Shown here one piece after another: positions 44,699-55,529 of a stretch of 64,000 nt of DNA. The position numbers and the translations under genes were made by a program. How positions within the stretch are numbered: the first letter of the stretch is position 1; every line of letters begins with the position of its first letter. Below the pieces are notes generated by a model that was not told the origin of the DNA, made no database searches, and saw nothing but the letters and a program-made list of their open reading frames with translations. The stretch spans positions 33,609-97,608 of the forward strand of contig MU831899.1 in the NCBI GenBank assembly GCA_029204225.1. Reading direction: 5' to 3'. The DNA comes from Diphasiastrum complanatum (taxonomy: Eukaryota > Streptophyta > Lycopodiopsida > Lycopodiales > Lycopodiaceae).

Positions 44699-45175
44699 AT
44701 GGATGCAGACAAAGGTGACAAAGCCTTCACGATACTTGATGAAACTTCAACGAGCTACACTGAACATGACTACGATGTAGTCATTGATTCAAGAGCAACA
44801 TCACACATCACCTGCAAGAAAAAGATTTTGATCAACTTCAGAAAATTCAAAAATATTAGAGCAGTGATTCTAGGTGATGGGAGTAGACATGATGTTAAAG
44901 GCATCGACACTCTACAGCTGCGAATACTGTCAAGTCAAGCAAAGTTGTCAAGAGCACTCTACGTGCCTACATTGATAAAAGATCTACTATCAATCTCCAA
45001 GATGACAGATCTTGGTATTCAAGTTTTGTTCGATGGCAACACATGCCGCATGATCAAAAAAATGACAAAAAAATTGTTGACGGTTGGATGCAGAGAAGGA
45101 AACCTCTACCAGGCCAAGATAATCAGCAACTCTGATAAAATATTAAATGCACCAAAAAATGAAAATCAGCTCTAG
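44699..45175 (+). pseudogene. Copia protease region (Cop5)
   Basis: DVVIDSRATSHITCKKKIL is the D-S-G-A-T/S-x-H active site with Gly replaced by Arg. VILGDGSRHDVKGIDTL, LSRALYVPTLIKDLLSISKM and GIQVLFDGNTCRMIK follow as in copia polyproteins. Loss of the catalytic Gly indicates an inactive protease. It is in the same orientation as the integrase fragment downstream. Confidence 0.85.
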
Positions 45176-45890
45176 CATAGGAGAATGTATCATCTGAACA
45201 CGCGGAGCCCTGTATGACATGTGCAAGGAAGACATAGTCACAGGTCTCAAGATATCAAGGCCCGAAACTGACTTCTACGAAGCCTATCAGAAAGGCAAGC
45301 AACATCAAAATCCATTCATGCATGAGGGCAGAAGAGCCAAGGAAGTTCTTGAGCTTGTCCACTCTTATGTCTGTGGATCGATGAAGATGGATTTGCTCTT
45401 AGGTTTGAGATATTTTTTGATGTTCATAGATGATTACAACTAGATGACCACGATCTACTACCTAAAGAAAAAATCTGAAGTGTTTGATTCCTTCAAGAAG
45501 TTTGTGGCATTTGCAAAGTGACACACCTCGAAAACGATATAGATCCTCAGATTTGACAATGGAGGTGAATACAAAAGCAAAGAATTCTCAAAATTTTGCG
45601 AAGAACAGGGGATAGAACACCAGTTCACTCTTGCATACACACCAGAATACAATGGTGTTGCAGAAAGAATAAACAGAACGCTAGTTGAAAGAGCCAAATG
45701 CATGAGGCACAGGCTCAATTGCCAAGTCAATTTTGGGCTGAGGCAATAGCTGTAGCTGTACACCTGCAGAACAGATCTACAACGACAGTGCTGGAAGATA
45801 AGATGTCGTATGAACTATGGACAGGTAGAAAGCCTGATCTATCACTTAGAATTTGCTTTGCACAGGAACACAGATCATGTTACATAGTAA
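45176..45890 (+). pseudogene. Copia pre-integrase and integrase (Cop5)
   Basis: CKEDIVTGLKISRPET and KGKQHQNPF represent the pre-integrase part; VLELVHSYVCGSM, LMFIDDYN and ILRFDNGGEYKSKEF, then YTPEYNGVAERINRTLVERA form the integrase core with D, D and E positions recognisable. Stops occur after DDYN and near TSKTI, and a frame change follows the last motif. Confidence 0.85.
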
Positions 45891-46490
45891 CACAGACATA
45901 AAACACTCTCCACTGCAAGCTCACATAGCAACTGTATTTCTCAAAATGAAGTTACACTGTACATATAGTTGTTCACTCATAGATCTCAGCCTGATGCATT
46001 ATTGCCTTGGAGTAGAGGTGTGGCAAAAAGGACACGAAGTGGGTTTAACACAGGTGAAGTATGTCAAAGAGTTGCTGCATAGGTTTAGGTTGCAGGATTG
46101 CAAACTAGTAAATACTCCTATTGAACCAGGTAAAAAGCTTTCTAAGCTTGATGACTCACAGTCATTTGATGTTACGCTGTATAGACAGTTAGTAGGGAGC
46201 TTGATTTACCTTACCACTACTAGACCAGATATATGCTATGTTGTTGGCATTGTAAGTCAGTTTATGGCAACACCTACGAAAACGCATTGGAAGGCAGCTA
46301 AACGCATTTTGCGTTATGTGAAAGGCACTTCGGATTATGGCTTGATTTACAGGAAGCATGATGATTTACCTGAGTTTGTGTGGCTATGTGGATGCGAATT
46401 GGGGAGGTGACTATGATGATCGTAGATCCACCATAGGGTATGTATTCTAGGTTTGTGGTAGTTGCTTTTCCTGGTCTAGTAAAAAGAAAA
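45891..46490 (+). pseudogene. Copia RT end and RNase H start (Cop5), joined by deletion
   Basis: MHYCLGVEVWQKGHEVGLTQ, YVKELLHRFRLQDCKLVNTP, YRQLVGSLIYLTTTRPDICY and THWKAAKRILRYVKGTSDYG are the RT-RNase H connection. A frame change then gives YVDANWGGDYDDRRSTIGYV. The polymerase part with YVDD is missing between integrase and this block. It ends head to head with Cop4 at about 46490-46500. Confidence 0.85.
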
Positions 46491-46494
46491 GTAC

Positions 46495-47440
46495 AATACC
46501 ATCAAAGCATAAGACATATAGATTTGGATCCAAATGTATTCTCACCATTCCTTTTGAATGAAAGTAGGCATCAATCCTGCTATACCACGCACGTGGTGCC
46601 TGTTTAAGACCGTAAAGTGCTTTCTTTAAGCGACATACTTTATTTTCATGTCCCTTCGCTACAAAGCCTTCAGGTTGATCCATGAACACTTCTTCTTCTA
46701 GCTCACCATTTAGAAAAGCAGATTTCACATTCATTTGATGCAAAGGCCAACCAAAATGTGAAGCTAAAGCAACAAGTAGACGTAGAGTATTCCGCTTACA
46801 AACCGGCGCAAAGGTCTCCTCATAGTCGATGCCTTTACTTTGTGCATACCCTTTGATCACCAATCTTGTCTTATGTTTTGCTATACTTCCATCTGCATGG
46901 TACTTAGTCCTGTATACCCATTTGCAACCAATGGGTTTCTTGCCAACTGGTGGTTCTACTAAGTTCCATGTGTTATGCTTAGCAATTGACTCCATGTCCT
47001 CTCCCATGGCCTTGACTCAAATGTCATCATCCTTCGCTTCACCATAAGTCGAAGGTTCTTTGCTTTGAATAATTCTAGATAAGAGAGCATAATTGCTTCA
47101 TACCTTTCAGGTTGTGTCTTCTCTCTTGTTGATCTTCGTAGCTCTCCCTGGCTAGATGATCCTGGAAAGTCATCCATGTCGCGGCTCTCCAACAATCTCT
47201 CAAACCACTTAGGGAGCTTCTTGTCAGGTGATCGGCTTCTGGGTGAAAATGTATCCCACGGTACATCCTTCTCCTTGCGTTTGTCACCTGCAACTTCAAT
47301 CCTTCTTGCACCAAAAGGTTTGTCCCTACCTCTCCAACCTATCTCTTGAGGTTGAGTAGTAGTACCTTGAGATGTATCCTCTTTTTCATCACTTGGAAGG
47401 TCAATGAATGGATCATCATCAGGTGGTATCCTCACTATAC
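46495..47440 (-). pseudogene. Copia RT N-terminal half and linker (Cop4)
   Basis: RT: TWNLVEPPVGKKPIGCKWVY, HKTRLVIKGYAQSKGIDYEE, TFAPVCKRNTLRLLVALASH, SAFLNGELEEEVFMDQPEGF and RLKKALYGLKQAPRAWYSRI. The upstream linker 46959-47435 carries the usual hydrophilic, Arg/Glu-rich region (RRSTREKTQPERYEAIM). RT is cut before the YVDD motif at the junction with Cop5, so the polymerase is incomplete. One frame change separates the linker from RT. Confidence 0.9.
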
Positions 47441-47458
47441 CATCTTTCCTACTGGATG

Positions 47459-48142
47459 TTAGCCCTTCACACGATCATCATATCCTAGGAATATACACTT
47501 GATAGCTTTTACATCAAGTTTACGTCTCTCTTCCTTAGAAACATGTACAAAGGCCTTACATCCAAAGATTTGCAAGTGGTTCACCTTTGGCTTCTTCTTT
47601 GTGAATGCTTCCTCAGGTGTTATCTTTGGTATGGCAATGGTAGGACTTCTATATTGAAGATAGACTGTCGTGCTGCATGCTTCTGACCAAAAAGCTTTTG
47701 GTAGTTTCATCTCAGCTGGCATAGATCTGGCACTTTCCACAATCGTCCGATTCTTGCGCTCAGCTACACCATTGAGAGCAGGAGTATGAGCTTGCGTAAA
47801 TTGTCTTTTTATCCCAAATTGATCACAAAGATAATTGAAGTCATTAGACTTGTACTCACCTCCACTATCTGATCTTAGGACTTTGATCTTCCTACTTGTC
47901 TGAGTTTTGACCAATGCTTTGAAGCTCTTGAAGTTGAAAAATGCATCTGATTTCTTCTTCAAGAAGTAGATCCACGTCTTACGTGACATATTATCAATAA
48001 AGGTCATGAAATAGAAGGCTTTACCTAAGTACATGGTCCTCATAGGCCCGCATAAATCTGTGTGGATTAAATCCAAGATGTTCTTTGCTCTTGAAACACC
48101 CTCCTTTATTGAACTTCTCTCGATGCTGCTTCCCATGTACAC
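47459..48142 (-). pseudogene. Copia integrase (Cop4)
   Basis: LDLIHTDLCGPMRTM, AFYFMTFIDNMSRKTWIYFL, VLRSDSGGEYKSNDFN and HTPALNGVAERKNRTIVESA give the D-D-E integrase core. PEEAFTKKKPKVNHLQIFG and CKAFVHVSKEERRKLDVKA follow, the standard C-terminal extension. It is open over 227 codons, the best integrase of the window, and overlaps the upstream gag-protease frame by a frame change near 48080-48140. Confidence 0.9.
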
Positions 48143-49559
48143 AAAATTCGCACATCATTTTCAAGTGATCTTCTATGGTAGACAATCTTGTTACCATCTC
48201 CAATTTTCTCATCAAACTGAGGCTTCCCAAGTTCAAGTGACCAAGCCTCTTATGCCACAACTCAGTTTGCGATGGAATGGACGATACAAGTCCATGTTGC
48301 CCCTTGATTGTAGCATTCAACCTGTACAATTTTGTATTAGGCTCTCTTACTCCATCCGCAATAACTTTGAACTTTTGCTTCACATCCTTCACAAAGCAAC
48401 GATCATGGGCAAATTCTACTTTCAACTTTTGATCAGTAATGACTCCAACAGAAAGTAGATTTTTCTTCAAACTTGGTACGTAAAGTACCTCCCTGATCAT
48501 CCTGCTTTTGCCATCAGGTAGTTGAATTGAAACGGTGCATATCCCCTTGATCTTGCACACCTCGCCATTTGCTTGTGAAACAGATGTTCCATTATCCAAC
48601 ACTTTCATGCTAGTGAACCAATTCTTGTTACTTGTCATGTGTCTTGTGGCTCCCGAGTCAATATACCACGCTTGATTATCTTGAATGGATGACAATGCAG
48701 ATATGAGGATGCTAGAGTCTTCAATCTCACCCTCATCGACAAGGTTAACCTGCTTGTTTTGGTTTCCCCTTGCCTTGTTCCGCCAGGAATTTGCGACATT
48801 CACTCTTCCAATGGCCCTTTTTATCACAATGGAAGCACTTGCCTTTCTTCTTGGTCTTACTGGAAGATCCCTCATCCTCTTGAGACTTGACAAATTGCTG
48901 CTCAGACTTCTTCTTGCCCTTGCCCTTGCCTTGTTTTTGGCGTGTCGCAAGTGCCTGATCGTCAGTATTCTAGCTTTCACCATTTCTCGCCGTTGCTCTT
49001 CCTGCATTAAGATTCCTGTGAGATCATCAAAGGTGGGCAATCTTTCTCTTGATGCTATTCCGCTCACAAACATCTGATAGGGTTCTGCAATGCCACACAA
49101 TGCATTGTGCACCAGCTCCACATCATGTATGCGCTCACCAATAGAATGCACTTCATCCCTCATTGTCTTGATTCTGGTCATGTACGTCTGAATGTGCTCT
49201 CCTTGTTCCATTCGAGCACCATTCAGCTTTGACTTTAGAAACATGATTCTTGACGGATTTGACGTCTCGAATTGCTCCTTTAGCACATCCCATGCCTGTC
49301 TGGGTGTAACAACATCACAAATGTGGGTAATGATGTGATCCTTCACTGACAAGTTAATGAAGGTCAAAGCTTTCCTCATCTTTTTGTCGAATACTTTGAT
49401 ATCCGCTTCATTTGGTGGCCTTCTCTCATCACCCGTGATGACTTCCCACACGTCTTTCTCCATCAGTATGTTTTTCATTTTGGATTTCCACACTGCATAG
49501 TTGGAAATCCCGTCCAATTAGCTAATTTCACTCAAAATGGACTCTCCCATGTTTGTCAT
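48143..49559 (-). pseudogene. Copia gag, protease and pre-integrase (Cop4)
   Basis: Gag starts MTNMGESILSEIS at 49559, hits a TAA after 13 codons, and continues as LDGISNYAVWKSKMKNILME through the UBN2-type capsid. Protease has WYIDSGATRHMTSNKNWF with intact DSGA, then VLYVPSLKKNLLSVGV. Pre-integrase has LWHKRLGHLNLGSLSLM and CEFCVHGKQHREKF. A long frame spans 48021-49517, yet between about 48985 and 48765 it is out of phase. The true zinc knuckle CFHCDKKGHWKSEC lies in another frame at about 48797-48838. Two compensating indels thus preserve length but not the knuckle. Confidence 0.88.
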
Positions 49560-50105
49560 TGCAAAACTGCTTGAAACTTCTGTCGTAGGCTAAAAACAGT
49601 ATGCCGAGGCCAACAGTGATGTCGGAAGTAAAAAATAATGACCTGCACTTTTTTCCTTACCAGGCCACTCACCGCTTTTCCACCAATTTGAAAGCCAAAT
49701 CGGCGTCGCCTTCCAAAATGCACTCAGTCGTCAACTCCCAACTTCGTGCCCAGTGAAATGGTGAAATCACTTCTGGAGCAATCCGAACACTTTCTCTGCT
49801 GCAATCACTCTGTTTTACTGTATTGTACTTGCAGGTACAGTCTGGGTGCCCTTCGTTTGGAGGTAATAGCCTTTCGTTTGGGTCAAAACGGGCAAAGGAC
49901 CCAAAAATAGAAATTTTCTTTGTTTTTGAACTATTTCTTCACCTTGAAGAAACTTCACTTTTCACTTGTGAAGGGACCCAACTCCCATTTCAGTACGAAA
50001 ATTTTTAATGAAGTTGAAGGCCAAAATGCACTCCACTCCTTCAGGGCCCTCTTCAACACCCCTTTAGACTCCATCCAATGGTTGATTTTCATCCAACTGT
50101 GTTTC
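49560..50105 (-). other. Cop4 leader or LTR-derived DNA
   Basis: Non-coding sequence upstream of Cop4 gag on the minus strand. No primer site or TG...CA LTR end could be fixed. It joins the plus-strand Cop6 RT fragment at about 50105. Confidence 0.35.
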
Positions 50106-51037
50106 TGAAAGTTACGAAATCACAGATCTTGGAGAAGCAACAAAATACCTCGGGCTAGAGATCAGAAGAAATCGAACAAAGGGCGAAATGCACTTGAGTC
50201 AGTCAGAATATGCCAGAAAGTGCTCAAGCAGTATCACATGATGGACTGCAAAGAAAAGGCCACACCAATGATAGCTGGAGCCAAGCTCACGAAGCAGGAT
50301 TGCCCAAAAACGGAAGAGGAAGAACAGAAGATGGCAGGTATACCCTACCAAAACTTAATTGGTAGTCTGATGTACCTTACAATTTGTACCATACCCGATC
50401 TAGCTTTCTCTGTTTACGCTTTGAGCCAATTCTCTTCCAATCCTGGCCTGGCACATTGGCAAATGGCAAAATGAATCCTACAATATCTGCAGGGTACCCA
50501 GAATATGGGATTAACCTACAGAGCTGAAAACGAAAGAAAAGGATTCGAGCTGCACCACTACAGTGATGCAAGTTGAGCTAGTTGCAAAGATGATAGCAAG
50601 TCCATAACTGGAAGATGTACAATAGCGTGCGGAGCTGCAATCAGCTGGCTATGCAAAAAGCAAACCTTGGTGGCTCAATCATCTTACGAAGCTGAATATG
50701 TCGCCGCTTCAAAGGTGGCAAACGAGGTAGTGTGGCTGCAGATGATGTTGGAAGCAATCGGGATACCACAAGAAGGGCCATGTACGATGATGATGGACTC
50801 TCAAAGTGCCATTTATCTGTCCCAAGATCCTGTCTTCCATTCAAACACAAAACACATACTTCTGAAGTACCATCACATTCGAGATTTAATCTCGAAAGGA
50901 GAGCTCCAGGTCCAGTTCATAAAATCAGAAGACATGATTGCAGATCTGCTCACGAAGTCGCTCGACAAGCCACTCTTTGACAAGCAAAGAAAGGCAATTG
51001 GATTAAACGTACAAAGCTGCAACGTTCAAGAGAGAGT
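50106..51037 (+). pseudogene. Copia RT end and RNase H (Cop6)
   Basis: DLGEATKYLGLEIRRNRTKG, a one-base frame break at about 50215, then KQYHMMDCKEKATPMIAGAK and YQNLIGSLMYLTICTIPDLA, and a stop after HWQMAK. RNase H follows: HYSDAS, a stop, SITGRCTIACGAAISWLCKK, VAQSSYEAEYVAASKVANEV and MMMDSQSAIYLSQDP. The tail is HIRDLISKGELQVQFIKSED and ADLLTKSLDKPLFDKQRKAI. RNase H acidic residues are visible. It ends at a purine run (CAAGAGAGAG) and LTR. Confidence 0.88.
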
Positions 51038-51560
51038 GTCAGAAATGGTGAACTCTTGCAACTTTGCCGCAACATGAACACGAAGCGAAGGTCGAACGGA
51101 CAACAATTCGCGAAAGTTAATGTGCCTTGACTCGAAGCATGAACGATTCGCGAATCAGTCGCGGATCGTAAACATGCCTCCAGGATCTCAAAAACCGCAA
51201 AGGGACGCAAAACGAGAAGACACGAGGAAACGAAAGAAATGAAAGGAAATCTTTCGCGCTGTCAGCTAGCAGCTCAATAAGCTTGAAGTCGTAGACTTCA
51301 CGACCAGCTGAAACGAGTAGCAACGACGGAGAGTAACTGATTAGTTGATTTAGCATTAACTAGTCTTGTAATTCTCTATTTAGCTGTCTTGTAAACTCCA
51401 CGCAATGGAGATATATAAACTATTTTCCTGGATCATAACGTAGATAAAAAAGATCATGATTTTGTAAGACAAAGAGACATAGCGAGTAGAGCAAATAAAG
51501 AAAATACTAGAAACGAAAGAGCTGCATGTTCGAGATAGAACCTTGGAGAACACATCCCTG
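51038..51560 (+). mobile_element. 3' LTR of Cop6
   Basis: Begins TGTCAGAAATGG directly after CAAGAGAGAG. It contains a TATATAAAC box at about 51412, and the end near GGAGAACACA (about 51553) is approximate. It lies about 500 bases upstream of the host gene's ATG in the same orientation, so read-through transcription towards that gene is possible. Confidence 0.55.
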
Positions 51561-51664
51561 GTGGAGAAGGTTGGGCTTAATTTGACCCATTTTCACATTA
51601 CGTAAAGATCAATGGGTATGCCCTAGGGCCTACACCCTCACCTAAACCCAAGTTGTGTAGAGCA

Positions 51665-52023
51665 ACGTAGCAGTCATGAAGCAGAAAAACAAACATGTGG
51701 CAAGATGTGGTTGATTTCAGGCCATAGCAAGGCCTCACAAAAAAGGTATAATCAACCATTCGTCTGCAACTGCTAAGTACTAGGTATCCGTCATGCAGAG
51801 GGTGGGCCACCTGTTGAAGCACTCTGAGCCATTGGAGCGGCGAGGGTGGCTACAACATGTAGCCCACCGTTGGATGACGAATATCATACGTAGCAGTTGT
51901 GTTGCAAATCTACGGTGGAGATTTAAAACGTTTTACAAGCCCTGCTATGGCTCAAAATCTGCCTGTTCTTATCCAACCAGATGATGCCATGTGTTTGATA
52001 TCACTCCTCAGAACTGCTACGTC
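51665..52023. mobile_element. Fold-back (MITE-like) element in the 5' region of the host gene
   Basis: Nearly full-length inverted repeat. ACGTAGCAGT at 51665 mirrors ACTGCTACGT ending at 52023. The arms also share GGCCATAGCAAGGC versus GCCCTGCTATGGC, GGTATCCGTCATGCAGAGG versus its counterpart near 51870, and CAACTGCTA. Arms are about 165-185 bases with numerous mismatches. No coding capacity. It ends 46 bases before the ATG at 52069 and overlaps the upstream in-frame codons from 51991. Confidence 0.6.
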
Positions 52024-52068
52024 AAGTATCCTTCATCCCACCATCCTCTAGCCAGTTTTGCTCCTAGA

Positions 52069-55000
52069 ATGGCTCAACCTGGCATTGCCACCATTAGCCA
52101 CCTTCCTCATGAAAGATACTTAGCTCCAAAGAAGATACAAGGCTCCTCCTCCAACATGGCACCCTCCTCATTTGCTCTCTTCTCTCTCCATTCCAGCTAT
52201 GGCTACAAACAATTCTCATCCAAGGGTTTCACTCCTAGGGTTTGCTGGTGTCCTTCACTCCACGCTTCTCCGTACTGCATTCTTTCTCAGCATTCAAAGG
52301 TTAAGAAGAGCTCTTTCATTCAAGCATTCACATCAAACGGGGAAGAATTTTGTAATGGCAGTACAAAAGTAAAGGAAAAGTATCCAGGTTTGAAGCATAG
52401 GGTTGCCTTTCGGTGCTGTGACGCTGCCAAGTTTGGTGGATCAAGCAGAAGGAATGTGGCCGTATGCAGGACGAAATTGGATTCAGAGGAACGGGCCATT
52501 GAAGCCGGGTTAGGGTTTCAAGAGCAGGAGCTGCCAGAAGGCTGGAGGAAGTTATTGCAAGTAATGTTATGGACAATGCTAGCCATCTATGTTGTATGGC
52601 TGTTCCTTGCCCCGACAGCTCCGGTAATATATCTGTTCCTTGCATAGAAATATGCACTTGCAGCGAAACCGGTTTTTGGTTGCCACTTCTAGTTAGCTTT
52701 TCTGCAAGCATAAAAAATCTTTCATTGCAGCCATCTATGCCTAAACCGCTTACTTAATATATCTGACTTTTGAGGTGTCTTGATTATTGCACGGAAATTT
52801 GAAGATAAAGCGAAAACTAGGTATTTTCGTTGCCACTTCTAGCTTGCATATATGAAAAATCTTACATAATCTGACAAAAATAAAAACCAGGTTTTTTGTT
52901 GCCACTAGCCTTTCTCAGCATGCATGAAAAATCTCGCAGTGTAGTTTTTCCGTCCCGTAAAATGTGTGAGCGCAAGGCTGGACGGTGCAGAGTAATATTC
53001 TGCCCCAATGTTTTCCTTGCAATCTGATTGAGCGTAATTTCATTTCCCTGAAAATAATGAGCTCTTATGAATGGAACCTGAAAAGATGGAGCTCTTGTGG
53101 ATGGAATGCAAAATATAATAGCCCTCTTGGATGGGATGTGAAACTGCGGAGCTCTCTCGTATGAATCTGTCAACCTCTCTGGGCATAATATTGGGCAAGT
53201 TTTTTTGTGACAGAAAACTTTCAATAATCTACATTCTTGGCATTTTACGAAAATTACAGCTCATCCTGTCGCTACCATGGGTAGATGACACGAGTTGCTG
53301 TTAGTTTCTAGATATGCTTCTAAATGCACATTATCTAGTTCATAGGGTTTCGTTATGTATTGCATGATCAACTCTTGGTGTATACCAGTACATTGTGCTC
53401 TTTACTATGCTTTTCTCTAGAAATTCAATTTCCATTCACTGCCCTTAAGTGCAAAGGATTTCTTAGGCAGGCTTTATCTTTTTGTGATTGAAGCAGAGCA
53501 ACCAATATGAGTATCTTGCAGATCCATTCTTGTATGACCAATCCCTTCTGTTGATATTTTTCAAATTCATGAAAATAAGCAAACATCAAATCTTTTATCC
53601 GAAAGCCCAAGCTGCTTCTAACTTTCATAGGCTTGAGTTATGTGTAGTCATTAGATCATAGCATTTTCACTGAAATAAAGGTCATATCCAAAACTTTGAT
53701 TGCTGCTGTATAATAGGTGACACGATGTAGACCTGCAATCTATATGTGGCAATAAGTCTTTCGTGATGCAAATATTTCCAGCATCAGAGCTGTTAGGGAA
53801 TTTTTAACCATTGTTTGTCAGATAGAAAACCCTTAAGAGCTGCTCAGAGCTGCAGTTAAATAATATATTTGCCCTTATATTGATAATTGAATCAATAATA
53901 ATTGTATGTCAAGTCCCCTCTTTTTTGATAAAAGATCATTCATATCAAAGGAAGCGGAACACTGCTGCATTCCTAGGGCTCTTTTTAATTGAAGTTCTCC
54001 ATTTCACCATTGTGGTTCTTCCTTCTGAATTAAGCATTATTATATAGCTTTGGAAGCGCTAGAGTTATTTTTTATGAAGTCTTTCTAACACGCTTCTATT
54101 GCGCTCATTCTGTCAATGAAGGGTGATCCAGTTTGGGCTATCAAACCTGGAACTGTGTCAATGATAGCTTATCTTTCTCTCAATTTCTTCTTCATTCTTC
54201 CACTATGCAATGCTGGTATGTATGTATATAACTGCCGAGAGTCACAGCACATATTTTCCTGATGTTAAAAATCAGAGCTTTTCTTTTTGTTATTCAAGTC
54301 TTGAAGGTCATTCATGTGAGCTGGTTTTACTTCAGTATCCATTGAACACAGGTATACTATTGTGAATAAGTATCTAATGTACACAGGTATATTATTGTGA
54401 ATAAGAACAACTTTGAGGATAGATATTATTTACAGTAGATCTTGTTTGTTTGATGGTCCCTACAACTACCTGTTGGATAACATTTGGTATTTATGGGATG
54501 AACAGCTGGGATCAACTTCATGATGGCTCCTGTACTTCACCCGGTCAGTCAATTCAATTTAGTTTGGTGATATCGGTATAGATGGATTAGTTTATCAGGT
54601 CAATTTCATAAGACATACCCAGGAAACTAGTAGTCTAGTTATGAGATTTGGCCAGGTTTTTGAAATGTTTTGAAAATGAACAGACTGCAGAAGCTCTATT
54701 CAACATGGTAATGGGATGGACTCTGATGTTTGCACCTCTAATCTTCACCGACCGTAAGCGCAATCAGTTCAGAGGCTCTTTGGAAGCTTTGTGGCTTGGT
54801 CAAATGTTCCTCACAAACAGTAAGCCTCATTTTTACTTTTAAAAAAGTCCATCTCTCAAATTTAGAGATTTCATATCGTAGATATGAGTTACAGAAATAC
54901 ACGAAGTGTAAGCTAACGGTTCTTATCAGGTTTTTGTTGCTTTTCTAGTATTTCTCATTCCATACATGGCCATTCGGATCAGTAAAAGCATTTCAGAAGA

Positions 55001-55397
55001 ACAAATGCCATCTCAGTTTACAGCTGCTAGCCAAGAGCATGGTATAGTATATACGACAATGACATCTGGGGCTCAAATTGTGGGGTTAGTTGGAGGTTTA
55101 GTTGGTGTACTTTCTGTATTGTGGGCTATAGCAGGAAGATTTGGTGAGGATTTTGGAAGTCTGACAGACCGCGCTAGCTTTTTTGTTAATTATATCTGCA
55201 GTGACCGATTAGCTTATGCTTTTGTGTGGGATATTGGGCTTTACAGCCTTTTCCAGCCTTGGTTAATAGGTGACAATATTGAGAATGTTGATGAGAGAAA
55301 ACAGTCAGCTGTTAAGATACTGAGATTTGTCCCTTACTGTGGTCTAGTTGCCTACCTTTGGGGACTTTCCAGAAGGTCTCAAAAGAGCCTGATATAA
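52069..55397 (+). CDS. Predicted plastid multi-pass membrane protein, five exons
   Basis: The only intact host gene. Exons 52069-52623, 54122-54215, 54506-54543, 54684-54819 and 54949-55397 join in phase with GT-AG introns to give 423 residues. The N-terminal 110 or so residues are Ser/basic-rich and lack acidic residues early, as in a chloroplast transit peptide. Hydrophobic segments include KLLQVMLWTMLAIYVVWLFL, SMIAYLSLNFFFILPLCNAA, FNMVMGWTLMFAPLIF, LWLGQMFLTNIFLIPYM, IVGLVGGLVGVLSVLWAIAG and FVPYCGLVAYLWGL. About six membrane spans are predicted. I chose ATG 52069 because the in-frame ATG at 51991 lies in a fold-back repeat. I do not recognise a named family; its function is unknown. Confidence 0.85.
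52624..54121 (+). other. Intron 1 of the host gene
   Basis: About 1.5 kb from CCG|GTAATA to CAATGAAG|GGTGAT. No nested gene or transposon was recognised; short runs of a duplicated GGTTTT..TTGCCACTTCTAG motif occur at about 52670 and 52830. Confidence 0.75.
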
Positions 55398-55462
55398 ATG
55401 TATCAGAAGCTTTGGAAAGGATTCTTTGATTTAATACTATATATTTTGTAAATTTAACCACA

Positions 55463-55463
<1 letters not shown>

Positions 55464-55526
<63 letters not shown>
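55464..55526. repeat. Compound (CT)n(AC)n microsatellite in the 3' flank
   Basis: About 13 CT units followed directly by about 18 CA units, some 70 bases after the host gene's stop codon, possibly within its 3' untranslated region. Confidence 0.95.

Positions 55527-55529
<3 letters not shown>

Noticed and set aside
51991-52068. Upstream ATG at 51991 as the start of the plastid protein
   Set aside because: It lies in the right arm of the fold-back repeat, and the encoded 26 residues are not needed for the transit-peptide-like N-terminus that begins at 52069. It remains possible without transcript data.
52328-52711. Minus-strand ORF of 127 codons opposite exon 1 of the host gene
   Set aside because: It is a shadow of the coding strand and lacks recognisable motifs or context.
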